Positions 8,565 through 17,098 of a stretch of 64,000 bases of DNA are shown here, piece after piece. The notes below the pieces were generated by a model, which saw only the letters and a program-made list of their open reading frames with translations, made no database searches and was not told the origin of the DNA. The DNA is from Bacillus nitratireducens (lineage in GTDB: Bacteria > Bacillota > Bacilli > Bacillales > Bacillaceae_G). Location: positions 82,637 through 146,636 of the forward strand of contig NZ_MAOC01000069.1 in the NCBI RefSeq assembly GCF_001884135.1, in the 5' to 3' direction. Numbering within the stretch: the stretch's first letter is position 1; the number at the start of each line of letters is the position of its first letter. The translations under genes were made by a program, and so were the position numbers.

Positions 8565-9749
8565 TTATTGCTTTAGTACATACTTTATTATCGTTTGAAA
8601 AGCAATAGTTTCCTTTGCACGCGGCAGATGAGAAGATAGTTTTACAATTACTATATCAGCTTTAGGTGCAATGTATATTTGCTGGTCAAAACGCCCACGG
8701 GCTGAATATCCGCCAAATTGATCATGGCTAATCCACCATTGATTAAGGTAAGAGAATTCAGCAAGATGACTATGAGTAATACTTTCTGCAAGATATTTTC
8801 GGTTACCACCTTTTTTAATGTCCTTTATTATATGTTCCGGAATAATTTGTTGGCCATTGTAGTAACCATCATTAAGCATCATTTCACCAAATCGTGCCAA
8901 GTCACGCAATGTAGCCCGCATTCCGCAATTGGAAATATCCGTACCGATTAAATCTACTTGCATCTCTGCGTTTTCTTCTGCCCCCAGTTTAGACCAGATT
9001 TTTTCTTGAATTAATTCCGCCATATTTTTTCCAACCAAGCGTTTGACAATCCATCCCAATGTTTCTGTTTGTCCATTTTCATAATAAAATGCAGTACCAG
9101 GTATTTTATCTATTTTACTCGACAGCATAAATTCATAAAGGTTTTCCGGTCCAGTGTAGTTATCAGGTTTTGGCATTGAACCTGATGCAATAAAAATGGG
9201 TGTACCCCGGCCTATTCCCCATGGTGTATCGGCTTCCATATATTTCACAGGAACCTGCATATCAAGCAATTGCTGAACAGTCCCTTCACCAAGTCCTGTT
9301 CCTTTTAATTCAGGTACATAGAAGGAAGCTTTTTTATTTACATCTAGCAATCCTTCATCAGCAAGCAAACTAACAATCAAACCTACAAAAGATTTTGTAG
9401 CAGAGTTCATTGCATGTAGTTCATAAGATTTATAACCGTTAAAATAGTTCTCATACATGACTTTCCCTTTATGCATCACTAAAAAAGCATCCGTATTAGT
9501 TCTTTCAAGATAGGCTAAAACACTTTCACCATTGTTATCGTTTATTTTTTCTAAATCTAACTGATCTTTAGTATATGATAATTGGGTGGACTTTTGGTTT
9601 CCTCTCCATATGATACGGCTAGCGCTTAGTTCACCGCTATGACAATACTGCTGCAAATTTTTTTGAGAAGTAAACCAATTATCCTTCGTAACAATATCTT
9701 CTGGACGAGGTGGAAAAACTTTCATTTCATTCTTTGTAATGGACTGCAT
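8565..9749 (-). CDS. Beta-lactamase-fold serine hydrolase (class C/esterase type)
   Basis: A 394-aa penicillin-recognising serine hydrolase of the group holding class C beta-lactamases, EstB esterases and 6-aminohexanoate-dimer hydrolase. Catalytic S116-A-T-K119 (SxxK) and Y223-E-N225 (YxN) are visible. A third-motif candidate, HxQFGGYSARGRF, lies near the C-terminus. No signal peptide is apparent, so a cytoplasmic amide or ester hydrolase is more likely than a wall enzyme. It is the last gene of a same-strand set after an MFS transporter (28-base gap), which suggests that an imported compound is hydrolysed. The substrate is unknown. Confidence 0.85.
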   Translation of the reverse strand: MQSITKNEMKVFPPRPEDIVTKDNWFTSQKNLQQYCHSGELSASRIIWRGNQKSTQLSYTKDQLDLEKINDNNGESVLAYLERTNTDAFLVMHKGKVMYENYFNGYKSYELHAMNSATKSFVGLIVSLLADEGLLDVNKKASFYVPELKGTGLGEGTVQQLLDMQVPVKYMEADTPWGIGRGTPIFIASGSMPKPDNYTGPENLYEFMLSSKIDKIPGTAFYYENGQTETLGWIVKRLVGKNMAELIQEKIWSKLGAEENAEMQVDLIGTDISNCGMRATLRDLARFGEMMLNDGYYNGQQIIPEHIIKDIKKGGNRKYLAESITHSHLAEFSYLNQWWISHDQFGGYSARGRFDQQIYIAPKADIVIVKLSSHLPRAKETIAFQTIIKYVLKQ

Positions 9750-9777
9750 GACAATCCCTCCTGCTTTTTTATTTTAG

Positions 9778-11013
9778 TTAAAAAGATTGCTCTATAAACA
9801 CATTTTCTTTTGCTTCTTTGACGTTGTTTTTAATCGTTAGAGCCACAATTGCCCCTGCCAATGAAGCAGAAATTAAAAACCAGGAAGCAACATTGTAAGA
9901 ACCGTTAAACACAGTAAGAACGAACCCAATTACGGCTGGAGAGATACCCCCGGCAATTTGTGCGCCAAAACTAATAAACCCTGTAACAGAACCAGTTAAT
10001 TCCTTTGCTGAGTATTTAATGGTAATTGTGTATAGTGATGTTCCAATAAAAGCAATTGAAATAGAATTTAAGGTCAAATAAACAATTCCATGTGAAACAG
10101 ACGTTGCATTAAACATCAAATAAAGAAGGATGGCAGATGAAATTGATCCTGCCACTGCCAAGTATTTTTCTCTTCCACTCATATATTTATCTAAAATCCA
10201 GCCGCTTACATTAAACATAAGAAAGGAGGCAAGATACGGTATGGCCATCAAGGCACTTGCTGACAATAAATCTAAACCCTTACTTACCCAATAAGTAGGC
10301 ATCCAGGAAATAATACCCCAGTTCACTATATTTGAAAAAAATTTAGTGAAAAATATCTTCCAAAAATTTTTTGTTTCAAATAACTTTTTATAAGGAACTT
10401 TTTTTTGATTTTGCTTCTCTTTATTTATTTGTATATCTTCCGGAGATTTTAGATAAACCCAAAATGCCCATGCTATCAAAACACCTATAATACCAATGCT
10501 GACAAACATCCATCTCCACCCAAGGGAAACCACCATAACCCCTATTGTTATTGAGCCTAGCGCACCACCGAACGTTTGTGCAGATAGAAAGAAGGAACTT
10601 GCTCTACCCCTTTCGTTTTCGGGAAAGTTTTCGGAAATAGATCTTAAACTGGCAGGAAAAACACTTCCTTCCCCAATACCAAACAGGAAACGAAACAAAA
10701 GTAGTGATGCAAATGACCAAGCAAAACTCGTAAGAGAAGTAAAAATCGAAAAAGCTAAGATGGAAAGTACTAAAATTTTACGTGATCCATATTTATCTGT
10801 AAGCCATCCTCCTAATGGGTGCATAAGGGCGTAGCTGAAAAAGAAAATACTTATGATCAAGCCTGATTCAAAAGAATTAAGCTGCAGGTCTTTCTGAATC
10901 GGGATGATAGCTACGTTTATCGCCGCTTTGTCAATGTAACTTACTGTCATTCCTATAAATAAGAGACTAATAACAATAGATTTACGCTTACGGTCGGTTA
11001 AATTATTTTGCAT
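9778..11013 (-). CDS. MFS transporter, anion:cation symporter type
   Basis: A 411-aa major facilitator with 12 predicted helices in two halves. The N-terminal half carries YIDKAAINVAIIPIQKDL, typical of the ACS family (hexuronate, phthalate and other organic anions). The loop 2-3 signature GGWLTDKYGSRKIL is present, as is GIGEGSVFPASLRSISENFPENER. The C-terminal half repeats the fold. It lies between a CoA-transferase gene and a serine hydrolase gene on the same strand, so it probably imports the organic acid that those enzymes process. The substrate cannot be named from sequence. Confidence 0.88.
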   Translation of the reverse strand: MQNNLTDRKRKSIVISLLFIGMTVSYIDKAAINVAIIPIQKDLQLNSFESGLIISIFFFSYALMHPLGGWLTDKYGSRKILVLSILAFSIFTSLTSFAWSFASLLLFRFLFGIGEGSVFPASLRSISENFPENERGRASSFFLSAQTFGGALGSITIGVMVVSLGWRWMFVSIGIIGVLIAWAFWVYLKSPEDIQINKEKQNQKKVPYKKLFETKNFWKIFFTKFFSNIVNWGIISWMPTYWVSKGLDLLSASALMAIPYLASFLMFNVSGWILDKYMSGREKYLAVAGSISSAILLYLMFNATSVSHGIVYLTLNSISIAFIGTSLYTITIKYSAKELTGSVTGFISFGAQIAGGISPAVIGFVLTVFNGSYNVASWFLISASLAGAIVALTIKNNVKEAKENVFIEQSF

Positions 11014-11237
11014 TTATTCACGCCCTCTTCTTAAAAAATGGTGATTGAATCGATCCTCCTTACCTTCTAACAATAAACACTAAATAAAGATCTTGCTCAT
11101 GGATTAACACAAATAACCGAAGTAAAGCGCTTAAATATCAATTCATATAGTTTTTCTCGCTATCATATTTAACTGATACATTATTCATCTTCCTATACAT
11201 GTAAGCCTTTACATTTTTTACGGGAAGTATATTCGTT

Positions 11238-12419
11238 TTAAATGATATTAGCATTTTTTAACTCACTAAGTTTGTTTTGATCCAAACCTAATAGTTGTTC
11301 ATAAATTTCATAGTTGTGTGCCCCTACTTCCGGACATAGCCACTTAACTGTACCTGGTGTTTTAGACATTTTGGGTACGATACCTTGTACGGTTACGTTT
11401 TTTTTGAGTTGGTCATCAAAAATGGATAGTAAGTTTTCCCTTACTATATATTGTGGATCTTTAATAATATCCACTACGGAATAAACGGACCCATGTGCTA
11501 CTTTAAAGGTAGTTAAAATAACTACTAATTCTTCATACACATGACTGGAAAAGAAGTCTTTTAAATATTTATCCAGATCTTCTCTATGCTTGACCCTTAA
11601 TTCATTTGTAAGAAATCTTTTATCATCAACAAGCTCGGGATGACCAATCGCGTTCATAAGACGTTTGAACATGTTGTCTGTAGATGCTGGAATAATAATC
11701 CAACGATTATCTTTTGTAAGATATAAATCATTCGGGGCAACACCAGGATTATGGGTTCCAACTCTTTCTCTTACTTTTCCTTTGGTATCATAGTCAACAA
11801 TAAAATCTTCCATTACTCTAAATAGTGGTTCATACAAGGATAAATCAATTAATTGACCTTCTCCTGTCTGTTTAAAGTGATATAGTGCAAGCATGGTGGA
11901 AAATGCAGCATATACTCCTCCGAGACCATCAGCAATTGCGAAACCGGAAGGGATAGGCTTTTCATTAGGATGACCAGTAATGTTCATTAATCCTGAAAAA
12001 CCCTCAGCCACTCGTGCAAAACCGGGATTTTCTGCTAATGGACCATTTCTTCCATATGCAGAAAAATGCAGCATTACAATATTTGGTTTTACTTTAACTA
12101 AGTCCTCATAATCTATTCGCCACTTTCTCAACGTTTCAGGTCTAAAATTCGTTATAACTACATCTGATTTTTCTACAAGTTGATAAAAAACTTCAACAGC
12201 TTCTTCCTTATGCAAATCTAATGTAATACATTTTTTATTTCGATTTGTTACCTTCCATGTGTTACTTCCCCAGTTACGGCTGGCATCTCCCTTTTCAGGT
12301 TGCTCAATTTTAATCACTTCTGCTCCGAAATCACCTAACAGATTAGAAGCAAGTGGTGCAGCTAATACAGATGATACATCTAAAACTCTTATTCCATCTA
12401 AAATCGAATTCGAACTCAT
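11238..12419 (-). CDS. Family III CoA-transferase (CaiB/BaiF/Frc type)
   Basis: A 393-aa enzyme moving CoA between carboxylic acids. Family hallmarks: DGIRVLDVSSVLAAPLASNL at 8-27, LGDFGAEVIKIEQPEKGD at 28-45, NRNKKCITLDL at 59-69, and the segment AIADGLGGVYAAF where D164 aligns with the catalytic aspartate of formyl-CoA transferase. The length is normal. GGAGGGG precedes the ATG. It is transcribed away from a LysR gene 129 bases off, with an operator-like inverted repeat between. With the MFS and hydrolase genes downstream it forms a small catabolic set, presumably activating an imported acid as its CoA ester. Confidence 0.88.
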   Translation of the reverse strand: MSSNSILDGIRVLDVSSVLAAPLASNLLGDFGAEVIKIEQPEKGDASRNWGSNTWKVTNRNKKCITLDLHKEEAVEVFYQLVEKSDVVITNFRPETLRKWRIDYEDLVKVKPNIVMLHFSAYGRNGPLAENPGFARVAEGFSGLMNITGHPNEKPIPSGFAIADGLGGVYAAFSTMLALYHFKQTGEGQLIDLSLYEPLFRVMEDFIVDYDTKGKVRERVGTHNPGVAPNDLYLTKDNRWIIIPASTDNMFKRLMNAIGHPELVDDKRFLTNELRVKHREDLDKYLKDFFSSHVYEELVVILTTFKVAHGSVYSVVDIIKDPQYIVRENLLSIFDDQLKKNVTVQGIVPKMSKTPGTVKWLCPEVGAHNYEIYEQLLGLDQNKLSELKNANII

Positions 12420-12469
12420 AAAAGATCCCCTCCTTATTAATTGTCAGAAAATATTATTTCTTCAAATTT

Positions 12470-12500
12470 ATTTTACAATTGTTTTTTTTGCATGTAAAAT
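12470..12500. promoter_or_regulatory. Likely LysR operator in divergent promoter
   Basis: ATTTTACA, a 15-base AT-rich spacer, TGTAAAAT: a perfect 8-bp inverted repeat with the T-N11-A character of LysR sites. It is midway between the CoA-transferase and LysR starts. Confidence 0.6.
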
Positions 12501-12548
12501 ATCATTATGTCATATATACTTGATTAAAAATCATACAAAGGAGCCACA

Positions 12549-13451
12549 ATGAATATTGAGCAGTTAGAACATGTTGTAGAAGTTGCAAAGATGAAATCTT
12601 TCTCCATTGCTTCTGAAAACCTGAGAATTTCTCAGTCTGGTATTAGCAGATCCATTAGTAATTTAGAAAAAGAGTTAGGTGTGAAACTATTTGAACGTTC
12701 AAGATTAGGAACCATACTCACAGATGATGGTGAAAAAATTGTAAAAATAGCGTATGAAATTGTATCAAAGCTCCAACAGTTAAAAGAAGAGGCTAAAATA
12801 CAAACGGCCAGTATCAATGGGAAATTAAGAATCTCAGCTAGTCCGAGTATGTTAATGACCATTTTGTTAAAAGCCATACCACTTTTTAAAAAAGATTATC
12901 CCGGTATTGAACTGGAAATAACAGAAAAACCAGCCGATGAAATTATTGAGAATCTGCGAAAAAATAGGATCGATATTGGTTTAACATTCATTAACGAACA
13001 TATACAAAAATCAAATGATATCAAATTTGGTACGTTAGTGGACGGTAAAATAAATGTATGTGTCAATAAAAATTCCCCTTTATCTTTAAATCACGCGTTA
13101 ACTCCAAAAGAAGTCTCAATGCACCCCCTAGCTATGTACAACGGTGTGAATATGAAATATTTTATTGATCATTTTTTTCATGAGCATGGGGAAATGGATG
13201 TTTTATTTACATCCAACAATATAGAGGCGGTTAAAAGAGCAGTTATTGAGGGAATAGCGATAGCTTTTATTGTTGATTTAGCATTAAAAAATGATATCTA
13301 CGTAAAGAATGGGGACATCGTTCTTATTCCACTAACAGATTGTGGCATTACGACAATTCCATTTGGATGGATTCGATTAAAAAACCAATATTTAAGCTAT
13401 GCAGAAAAAGAATTTATTAAGTATTTGCAGCTTGTTTCAACAAATTATTAG
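12549..13451 (+). CDS. LysR-family transcriptional regulator
   Basis: A 300-aa regulator. Residues 1-60 form the winged helix (MNIEQLEHVVEVAKMKSFSI, ISQSGISRSISNLEKELG, LFERSR). Residues about 90-295 form the periplasmic-binding-like effector domain. AAAGGAG lies 6 bases before the ATG. Divergent transcription from the CoA-transferase gene across a 129-base gap with an inverted repeat is the usual LysR layout, so it most likely activates the CoA-transferase/MFS/hydrolase genes in response to the substrate or an intermediate. It belongs to the 7.2-kb inserted unit and so travels with its target genes. Confidence 0.9.
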   Translation: MNIEQLEHVVEVAKMKSFSIASENLRISQSGISRSISNLEKELGVKLFERSRLGTILTDDGEKIVKIAYEIVSKLQQLKEEAKIQTASINGKLRISASPSMLMTILLKAIPLFKKDYPGIELEITEKPADEIIENLRKNRIDIGLTFINEHIQKSNDIKFGTLVDGKINVCVNKNSPLSLNHALTPKEVSMHPLAMYNGVNMKYFIDHFFHEHGEMDVLFTSNNIEAVKRAVIEGIAIAFIVDLALKNDIYVKNGDIVLIPLTDCGITTIPFGWIRLKNQYLSYAEKEFIKYLQLVSTNY

Positions 13452-13652
13452 CAGGACGCATAAAGCTGGCGATAAGATCCAACTGTTGTTTATAGAAAGT
13501 TTAAATCATTTTCTACTGTGTTATTCCACAAACTGGCCCTTTTCTTGAATAACGTGTTTAAACGATCATTTAATTACATTCGAGCACACAGAGACTAAAT
13601 TAAAGAACTTTTTTTACTCAACATGATTACCAAACACCTTTATAACAAAGTT

Positions 13653-13691
13653 ACCTCTAGTAATATGAAAATATACAAGTTTACTGGAGGT
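13653..13691. promoter_or_regulatory. Inverted repeat at the resolvase start (res or operator candidate)
   Basis: ACCTCTAGTAA and TTACTGGAGGT form an 11-bp inverted repeat with one mismatch and a 17-base spacer. The right arm contains the GGAGG ribosome site of the recombinase gene. It could be a resolvase binding subsite or a translation-blocking hairpin. Confidence 0.45.
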
Positions 13692-13696
13692 TACAT

Positions 13697-14263
13697 ATGA
13701 TTATTGGTTATGCCCGTGTTTCTACTATTGACCAAAACTTAGATCGTCAAATTAGTACTCTTTCTGAATACGGTTGTGAAAAAATAGTAAAAGAGAAGTT
13801 TACTGGTACTATTAAAGATCGAAAAGGTCTTCATCAACTTTTTGATATGCTCAGGAATGGCGATACAGTTGTAGTGGAGAGTATCTCCCGTTTAGGACGT
13901 AAAACATTAGATATCCTCAACATTATTCAACAGTTGGAAGAGACCGGAATGCAATTCATTTCTTTAAAGGAAAGTATGGATACAATAACCTCTACAGGCA
14001 AAGCGATGTTCCAAATGATGTGCGTAATTGCTAAATTAGAAAGAAATCTTATTGCTGAGAGAGTAAAAGAAGGACTTGAGGCACGTAAAAAGCGTGGAAA
14101 AACATTAGGTAGACCCAAACTAGATAAAGAAAAGCTCACTGTTGCACTTCGGATGTATGACAGTAAAGAATATTCTGTTAAAGAGATTGTCTCAGCAACC
14201 GGAATATTTAAAGGTTCTTTATATAGGGCAATAAATCGAAGAAAACTAAGAAAAATAAACTAA
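13697..14263 (+). CDS. Serine site-specific recombinase (Tn3-type resolvase/invertase)
   Basis: A 188-aa protein typical of small resolvases. The catalytic domain starts MIIGYARVSTIDQNLDRQ with the nucleophile S9 in RVST. The family motifs VVVESISRLGRKTLDIL and LERNLIAERVKEGLEARKKR (E helix) follow. The C-terminal helix-turn-helix covers about 145-183 (YSVKEIVSATGIFKGSLYRA). GGAGG lies 5 bases before the ATG. It sits just inside the right inverted end of the 7.2-kb unit, as expected for a transposon resolvase, although no full-length transposase accompanies it. Confidence 0.92.
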   Translation: MIIGYARVSTIDQNLDRQISTLSEYGCEKIVKEKFTGTIKDRKGLHQLFDMLRNGDTVVVESISRLGRKTLDILNIIQQLEETGMQFISLKESMDTITSTGKAMFQMMCVIAKLERNLIAERVKEGLEARKKRGKTLGRPKLDKEKLTVALRMYDSKEYSVKEIVSATGIFKGSLYRAINRRKLRKIN

Positions 14264-14328
14264 TAAGGAGTATTTTATTTTTTCTCTACATTTACTTTGC
14301 GGTCTAGAGCAAGAACCCTGCCATTAAG

Positions 14329-14545
14329 CCTACAGGAATCAAGTTACTACAGATGAAAGATCTAAACAACATTGTCGAACAAGACCATCGATTTATTAAA
14401 AAATGGTTCTAATATATACTAATGTCCAAATTTTTTCACAGAGCAACCAAAAACACTTGCTGAAATAGAAGCTATGCATATGATTAGAAAAGGACAGACT
14501 TTCCACGGGAAAAAGTCTGTCCAAAAGCAGATACAACTGATTAAT
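14329..14545 (+). pseudogene. IS240/IS6-family transposase, 3' part (interrupted)
   Basis: Continuation of the transposase broken at 7086. It begins with the second copy of the 9-bp duplication (14329-14337), then IKLLQMKDLNNIVEQDHRFI and KKWF up to a stop at 14410. Beyond, TKTLAEIEAMHMIRKGQ in the same strand matches the family C-terminus. Homologous to the end of the copy at 24,613-25,017. Confidence 0.8.
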
Positions 14546-14636
14546 ATTCTCTTTTGTCTTATCGCATAAACAGTCATTCCATTAGGAATGACTCATTCTT
14601 TTTACTCTTCATTATCTTCTTTTACCAGCACCTAAA

Positions 14637-14686
14637 AAACCGCCATCCTTTCCTATGATTCTACAGAAAGAATAGCGCTTTTTTGT
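14637..14686 (+). repeat. 50-bp IS-end repeat, copy 1
   Basis: CGCCATCCTTTCCTATGATT then CTACAGAAAGAATAGCGCTTTTTT. Near-identical sequences lie at 40791-40840 and 60042-60097. The third abuts the start of an IS231-like transposase fragment, so the repeat is probably the terminal part of that insertion sequence. It may also act as a terminator. Confidence 0.6.
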
Positions 14687-14783
14687 TATCCGGCTATAAA
14701 AAATTCAAATATTAGTATTATCCTGTTAAGTAATGGCTAATTATATCATTTCCATTCACAATCAAAATATAGGAATGATTTCT

Positions 14784-16829
14784 TTAGCAATACACAGCAG
14801 ACTTTGATTTAAGAAAATACAAATACTCTATTCCGGCATCAGTGATCTTTGTACCGGCCCGCCCTCTGCCTTTTACGACAAATCCTTCACTTTCTAAAAT
14901 ATCCAGGCGGCGACGGATTTGCTGTGGGGATAAAGCAAAGTCTGATTCTTTGCTTTTACTTGAAAGTTGATCTCTGCTTGCCGCCTTTCCTTTTTCGTTA
15001 CATTGCTTGATTACTTCCAAGATAAAAACATGCTCCTTCATTTCCAGTATACTTCCACATACGGGATATTCGGATTTCACGCTGCCCCCCTCTTGTCCCA
15101 GCATGGACGGAAGATCTCCTTTCGTCACGACATTTCCCTCACAAATTGTCAGCATATAATCAATTGTGCTTTTTAATTCTCGTATATTTCCAGGCCATTC
15201 ATATTGCATGAAATACTCCAGCACATCTTGTTCTATCTTTACCCATTTTCCGCTCTTTGTGATGAAATGCTTAATCAAAATTGGTATATCCGCTCTTCTC
15301 TCAATGAGTGGTGGAATGCAGAGATTAAGTACATTCAACCGGTAAAATAAATCGACTTTGAATGAACCGGCCCTTATCTTTCCTTGAAGATCTTTATTTG
15401 TTGCGGTAATCACTCGAACATTGACAGGTATAATTCTTACACCACCGATTCTGCGGATTTCTCCCTCCTGCAGAACGCGCAGCAAATGTGATTGAACAGT
15501 AAGACTCATGTCCCCGATTTCATCCAAAAAGATAGTTCCGTTATCCGCTAATTCAAACAGACCTTTCTTGCCCCCCTTTTGTGCTCCTGTAAATGTCCCT
15601 TCTTCGTAACCAAACAATTCACTTTCAAGCAGGCTCTCTGTTAATGCGCTACAATTTACAGCCAGAAACGGTCCGTTTTTTCGCAATGAATGCTCATGAA
15701 TAGCATGGGCAAACAGTTCTTTTCCTGTTCCTGTTTCACCCTGAATTAAAATCGGATGTTCCGATAAGGCAAGTTTCTTGGCGATTCGCTTACGCTCTTT
15801 CATTACAATATGTTCGCCGATAATATCCTCAAATCCGTATTTTGTATGAAATCCTTTATTACGCATTTCTCTTTGCGCTGTTTTTTCAATTTCAAAGGCT
15901 TGATGTACACTCTTAAAAGTTGCGACAATTGTATTTTCTTGCATCATTTGCAAACGAAAAATTACGATATCCACGCCATCTATGTCGAAGAACTTGCTTT
16001 CATCCTTTCCATTCATGATGAAATCGGTAATATCCCGACGACTCATCACATGTTCTACATACTCATTAACCACATCTTGCGCCACAATATGAAACAATGC
16101 CGTAAGACGTTCATTGAATACCGTAATCCGCCCTTCCTGGTTAACGACTAATATTCCATCATCGACAGTTCCTAACACATTTTGGATGTGCTCACTCATC
16201 TGCTTAGCATCCCGCTCTGCATGTAATAACTTACGTTGTAATTCAATGATATTGCTAATATACCTTTCTGAAATCTTCGAGGATATATCCTTATTCAAAC
16301 CACAACATTCTACAACTTCCAGAATTGTTGTCATATCAAAAAGACGTACACCTATATCAATTACTTCTTTTATGTAAGAAGGGCACAGATGTGTTTCTCC
16401 TGGCGAAACAGCAATTCGAACATCATCATAAAACAATACCCCCTTCCGAAAAGGGATAAATTGAATATGATTTATACCAAGTTGATATAAGGATTCAATA
16501 AGATTTATTGTTGCATCATCATTATCATTCACCACTAGAACTGATGAATCTTCAGGTATTCTTAAAAGTTTATCAATGTATTCATGATGAACTGTTCTCT
16601 TTCCCACAATTATTTTCTCAGCATTCACGCTATACATACCTTTTGTTTGATCATAAACAGAAGCTGATGAATACAAAATAATTGTATCTTCAAGAGACTG
16701 CGGTATTCCCTCATCCGCAGCATGGCTTTTAATATAAACATAGTCTCCAAGCAATTGTTCTAGTTGCTCCTGTAAGGCTTGCGTTGTTTTTGAGCTTCCA
16801 GCTATAAGTGTAAGTGAGGATTTTAACAT
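14784..16829 (-). CDS. Sigma-54-dependent enhancer-binding activator, PrpR-type
   Basis: A 681-aa activator. Residues 1-205 resemble the PrpR N-terminal sensor fold; a PAS-like domain follows at about 215-310. The AAA+ domain (about 332-565) has Walker A GETGTGKE at 364-371, the sigma-54 contact loop GTFTGA at 411-416 (GAFTGA in most members) and Walker B FLDEIGD at 434-440. Instead of a Fis-type helix-turn-helix, the end (about 620-675) looks like a winged helix (SPQQIRRRLDILESEGFVVK). It is divergent from a transporter/isoaspartyl-dipeptidase pair that has a clear sigma-54 promoter, so these are its likely targets. Confidence 0.92.
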   Translation of the reverse strand: MLKSSLTLIAGSSKTTQALQEQLEQLLGDYVYIKSHAADEGIPQSLEDTIILYSSASVYDQTKGMYSVNAEKIIVGKRTVHHEYIDKLLRIPEDSSVLVVNDNDDATINLIESLYQLGINHIQFIPFRKGVLFYDDVRIAVSPGETHLCPSYIKEVIDIGVRLFDMTTILEVVECCGLNKDISSKISERYISNIIELQRKLLHAERDAKQMSEHIQNVLGTVDDGILVVNQEGRITVFNERLTALFHIVAQDVVNEYVEHVMSRRDITDFIMNGKDESKFFDIDGVDIVIFRLQMMQENTIVATFKSVHQAFEIEKTAQREMRNKGFHTKYGFEDIIGEHIVMKERKRIAKKLALSEHPILIQGETGTGKELFAHAIHEHSLRKNGPFLAVNCSALTESLLESELFGYEEGTFTGAQKGGKKGLFELADNGTIFLDEIGDMSLTVQSHLLRVLQEGEIRRIGGVRIIPVNVRVITATNKDLQGKIRAGSFKVDLFYRLNVLNLCIPPLIERRADIPILIKHFITKSGKWVKIEQDVLEYFMQYEWPGNIRELKSTIDYMLTICEGNVVTKGDLPSMLGQEGGSVKSEYPVCGSILEMKEHVFILEVIKQCNEKGKAASRDQLSSKSKESDFALSPQQIRRRLDILESEGFVVKGRGRAGTKITDAGIEYLYFLKSKSAVYC

Positions 16830-16943
16830 TAAGACACCTGCCTATATTTAAATTGGTTCTATTATATCGCCAAAAAAGGACAATAAAAACCAAAATCTCT
16901 ACTCTTGCCATAAAAATCTCCTTAAAAATCACACTATCAATAT

Positions 16944-16960
16944 TGGCACACATATTGCAT
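16944..16960 (+). promoter_or_regulatory. Sigma-54 (-24/-12) promoter
   Basis: TGGCACACATATTGCAT matches the consensus TGGCAC-N5-TTGCA. GG and GC are exactly 10 bases apart. It lies about 140 bases before the transporter start and next to a sigma-54 activator gene on the opposite strand. Confidence 0.88.
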
Positions 16961-17098
16961 ATATAAATTAATGAAGTGTCCGAGGTTATGAAAAGGAGGG
17001 AAACAGCAGAATACGAGAAAAGAACATGGTCTATTAGCGTTATTTTTGTAAGCATTCTATTTCAATCCATTTATTTTAAATACAAAGGAGGAACACAT

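Larger units (their letters stand above)
7087..14328. mobile_element. 7.24-kb transposon-like unit with TIRs, resolvase and metabolic cargo
   Basis: Ends are inverted repeats: left CTTAGTGACAGGGTTGCTGC..., right (complement) CTTAATGGCAGGGTTCTTGC..., both continuing through CTCTAGACCG(A/C)AAAGTA, about 33 of 38 matching. A 9-bp direct repeat flanks them. Inside lie a DUF202 gene, a serine hydrolase, an MFS transporter, a CoA-transferase, a LysR regulator and a serine resolvase beside the right end. No complete transposase is present. A short frame at 7182-7277 (LTALFYHHVNLYGTF) faintly resembles the C-terminus of Tn3-family TnpA. The unit is therefore probably non-autonomous. Confidence 0.8.

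Noticed and set aside
10496-10834. 112-aa plus-strand frame opposite the MFS transporter
   Set aside because: Mirror frame of a well-supported gene; no start signal.
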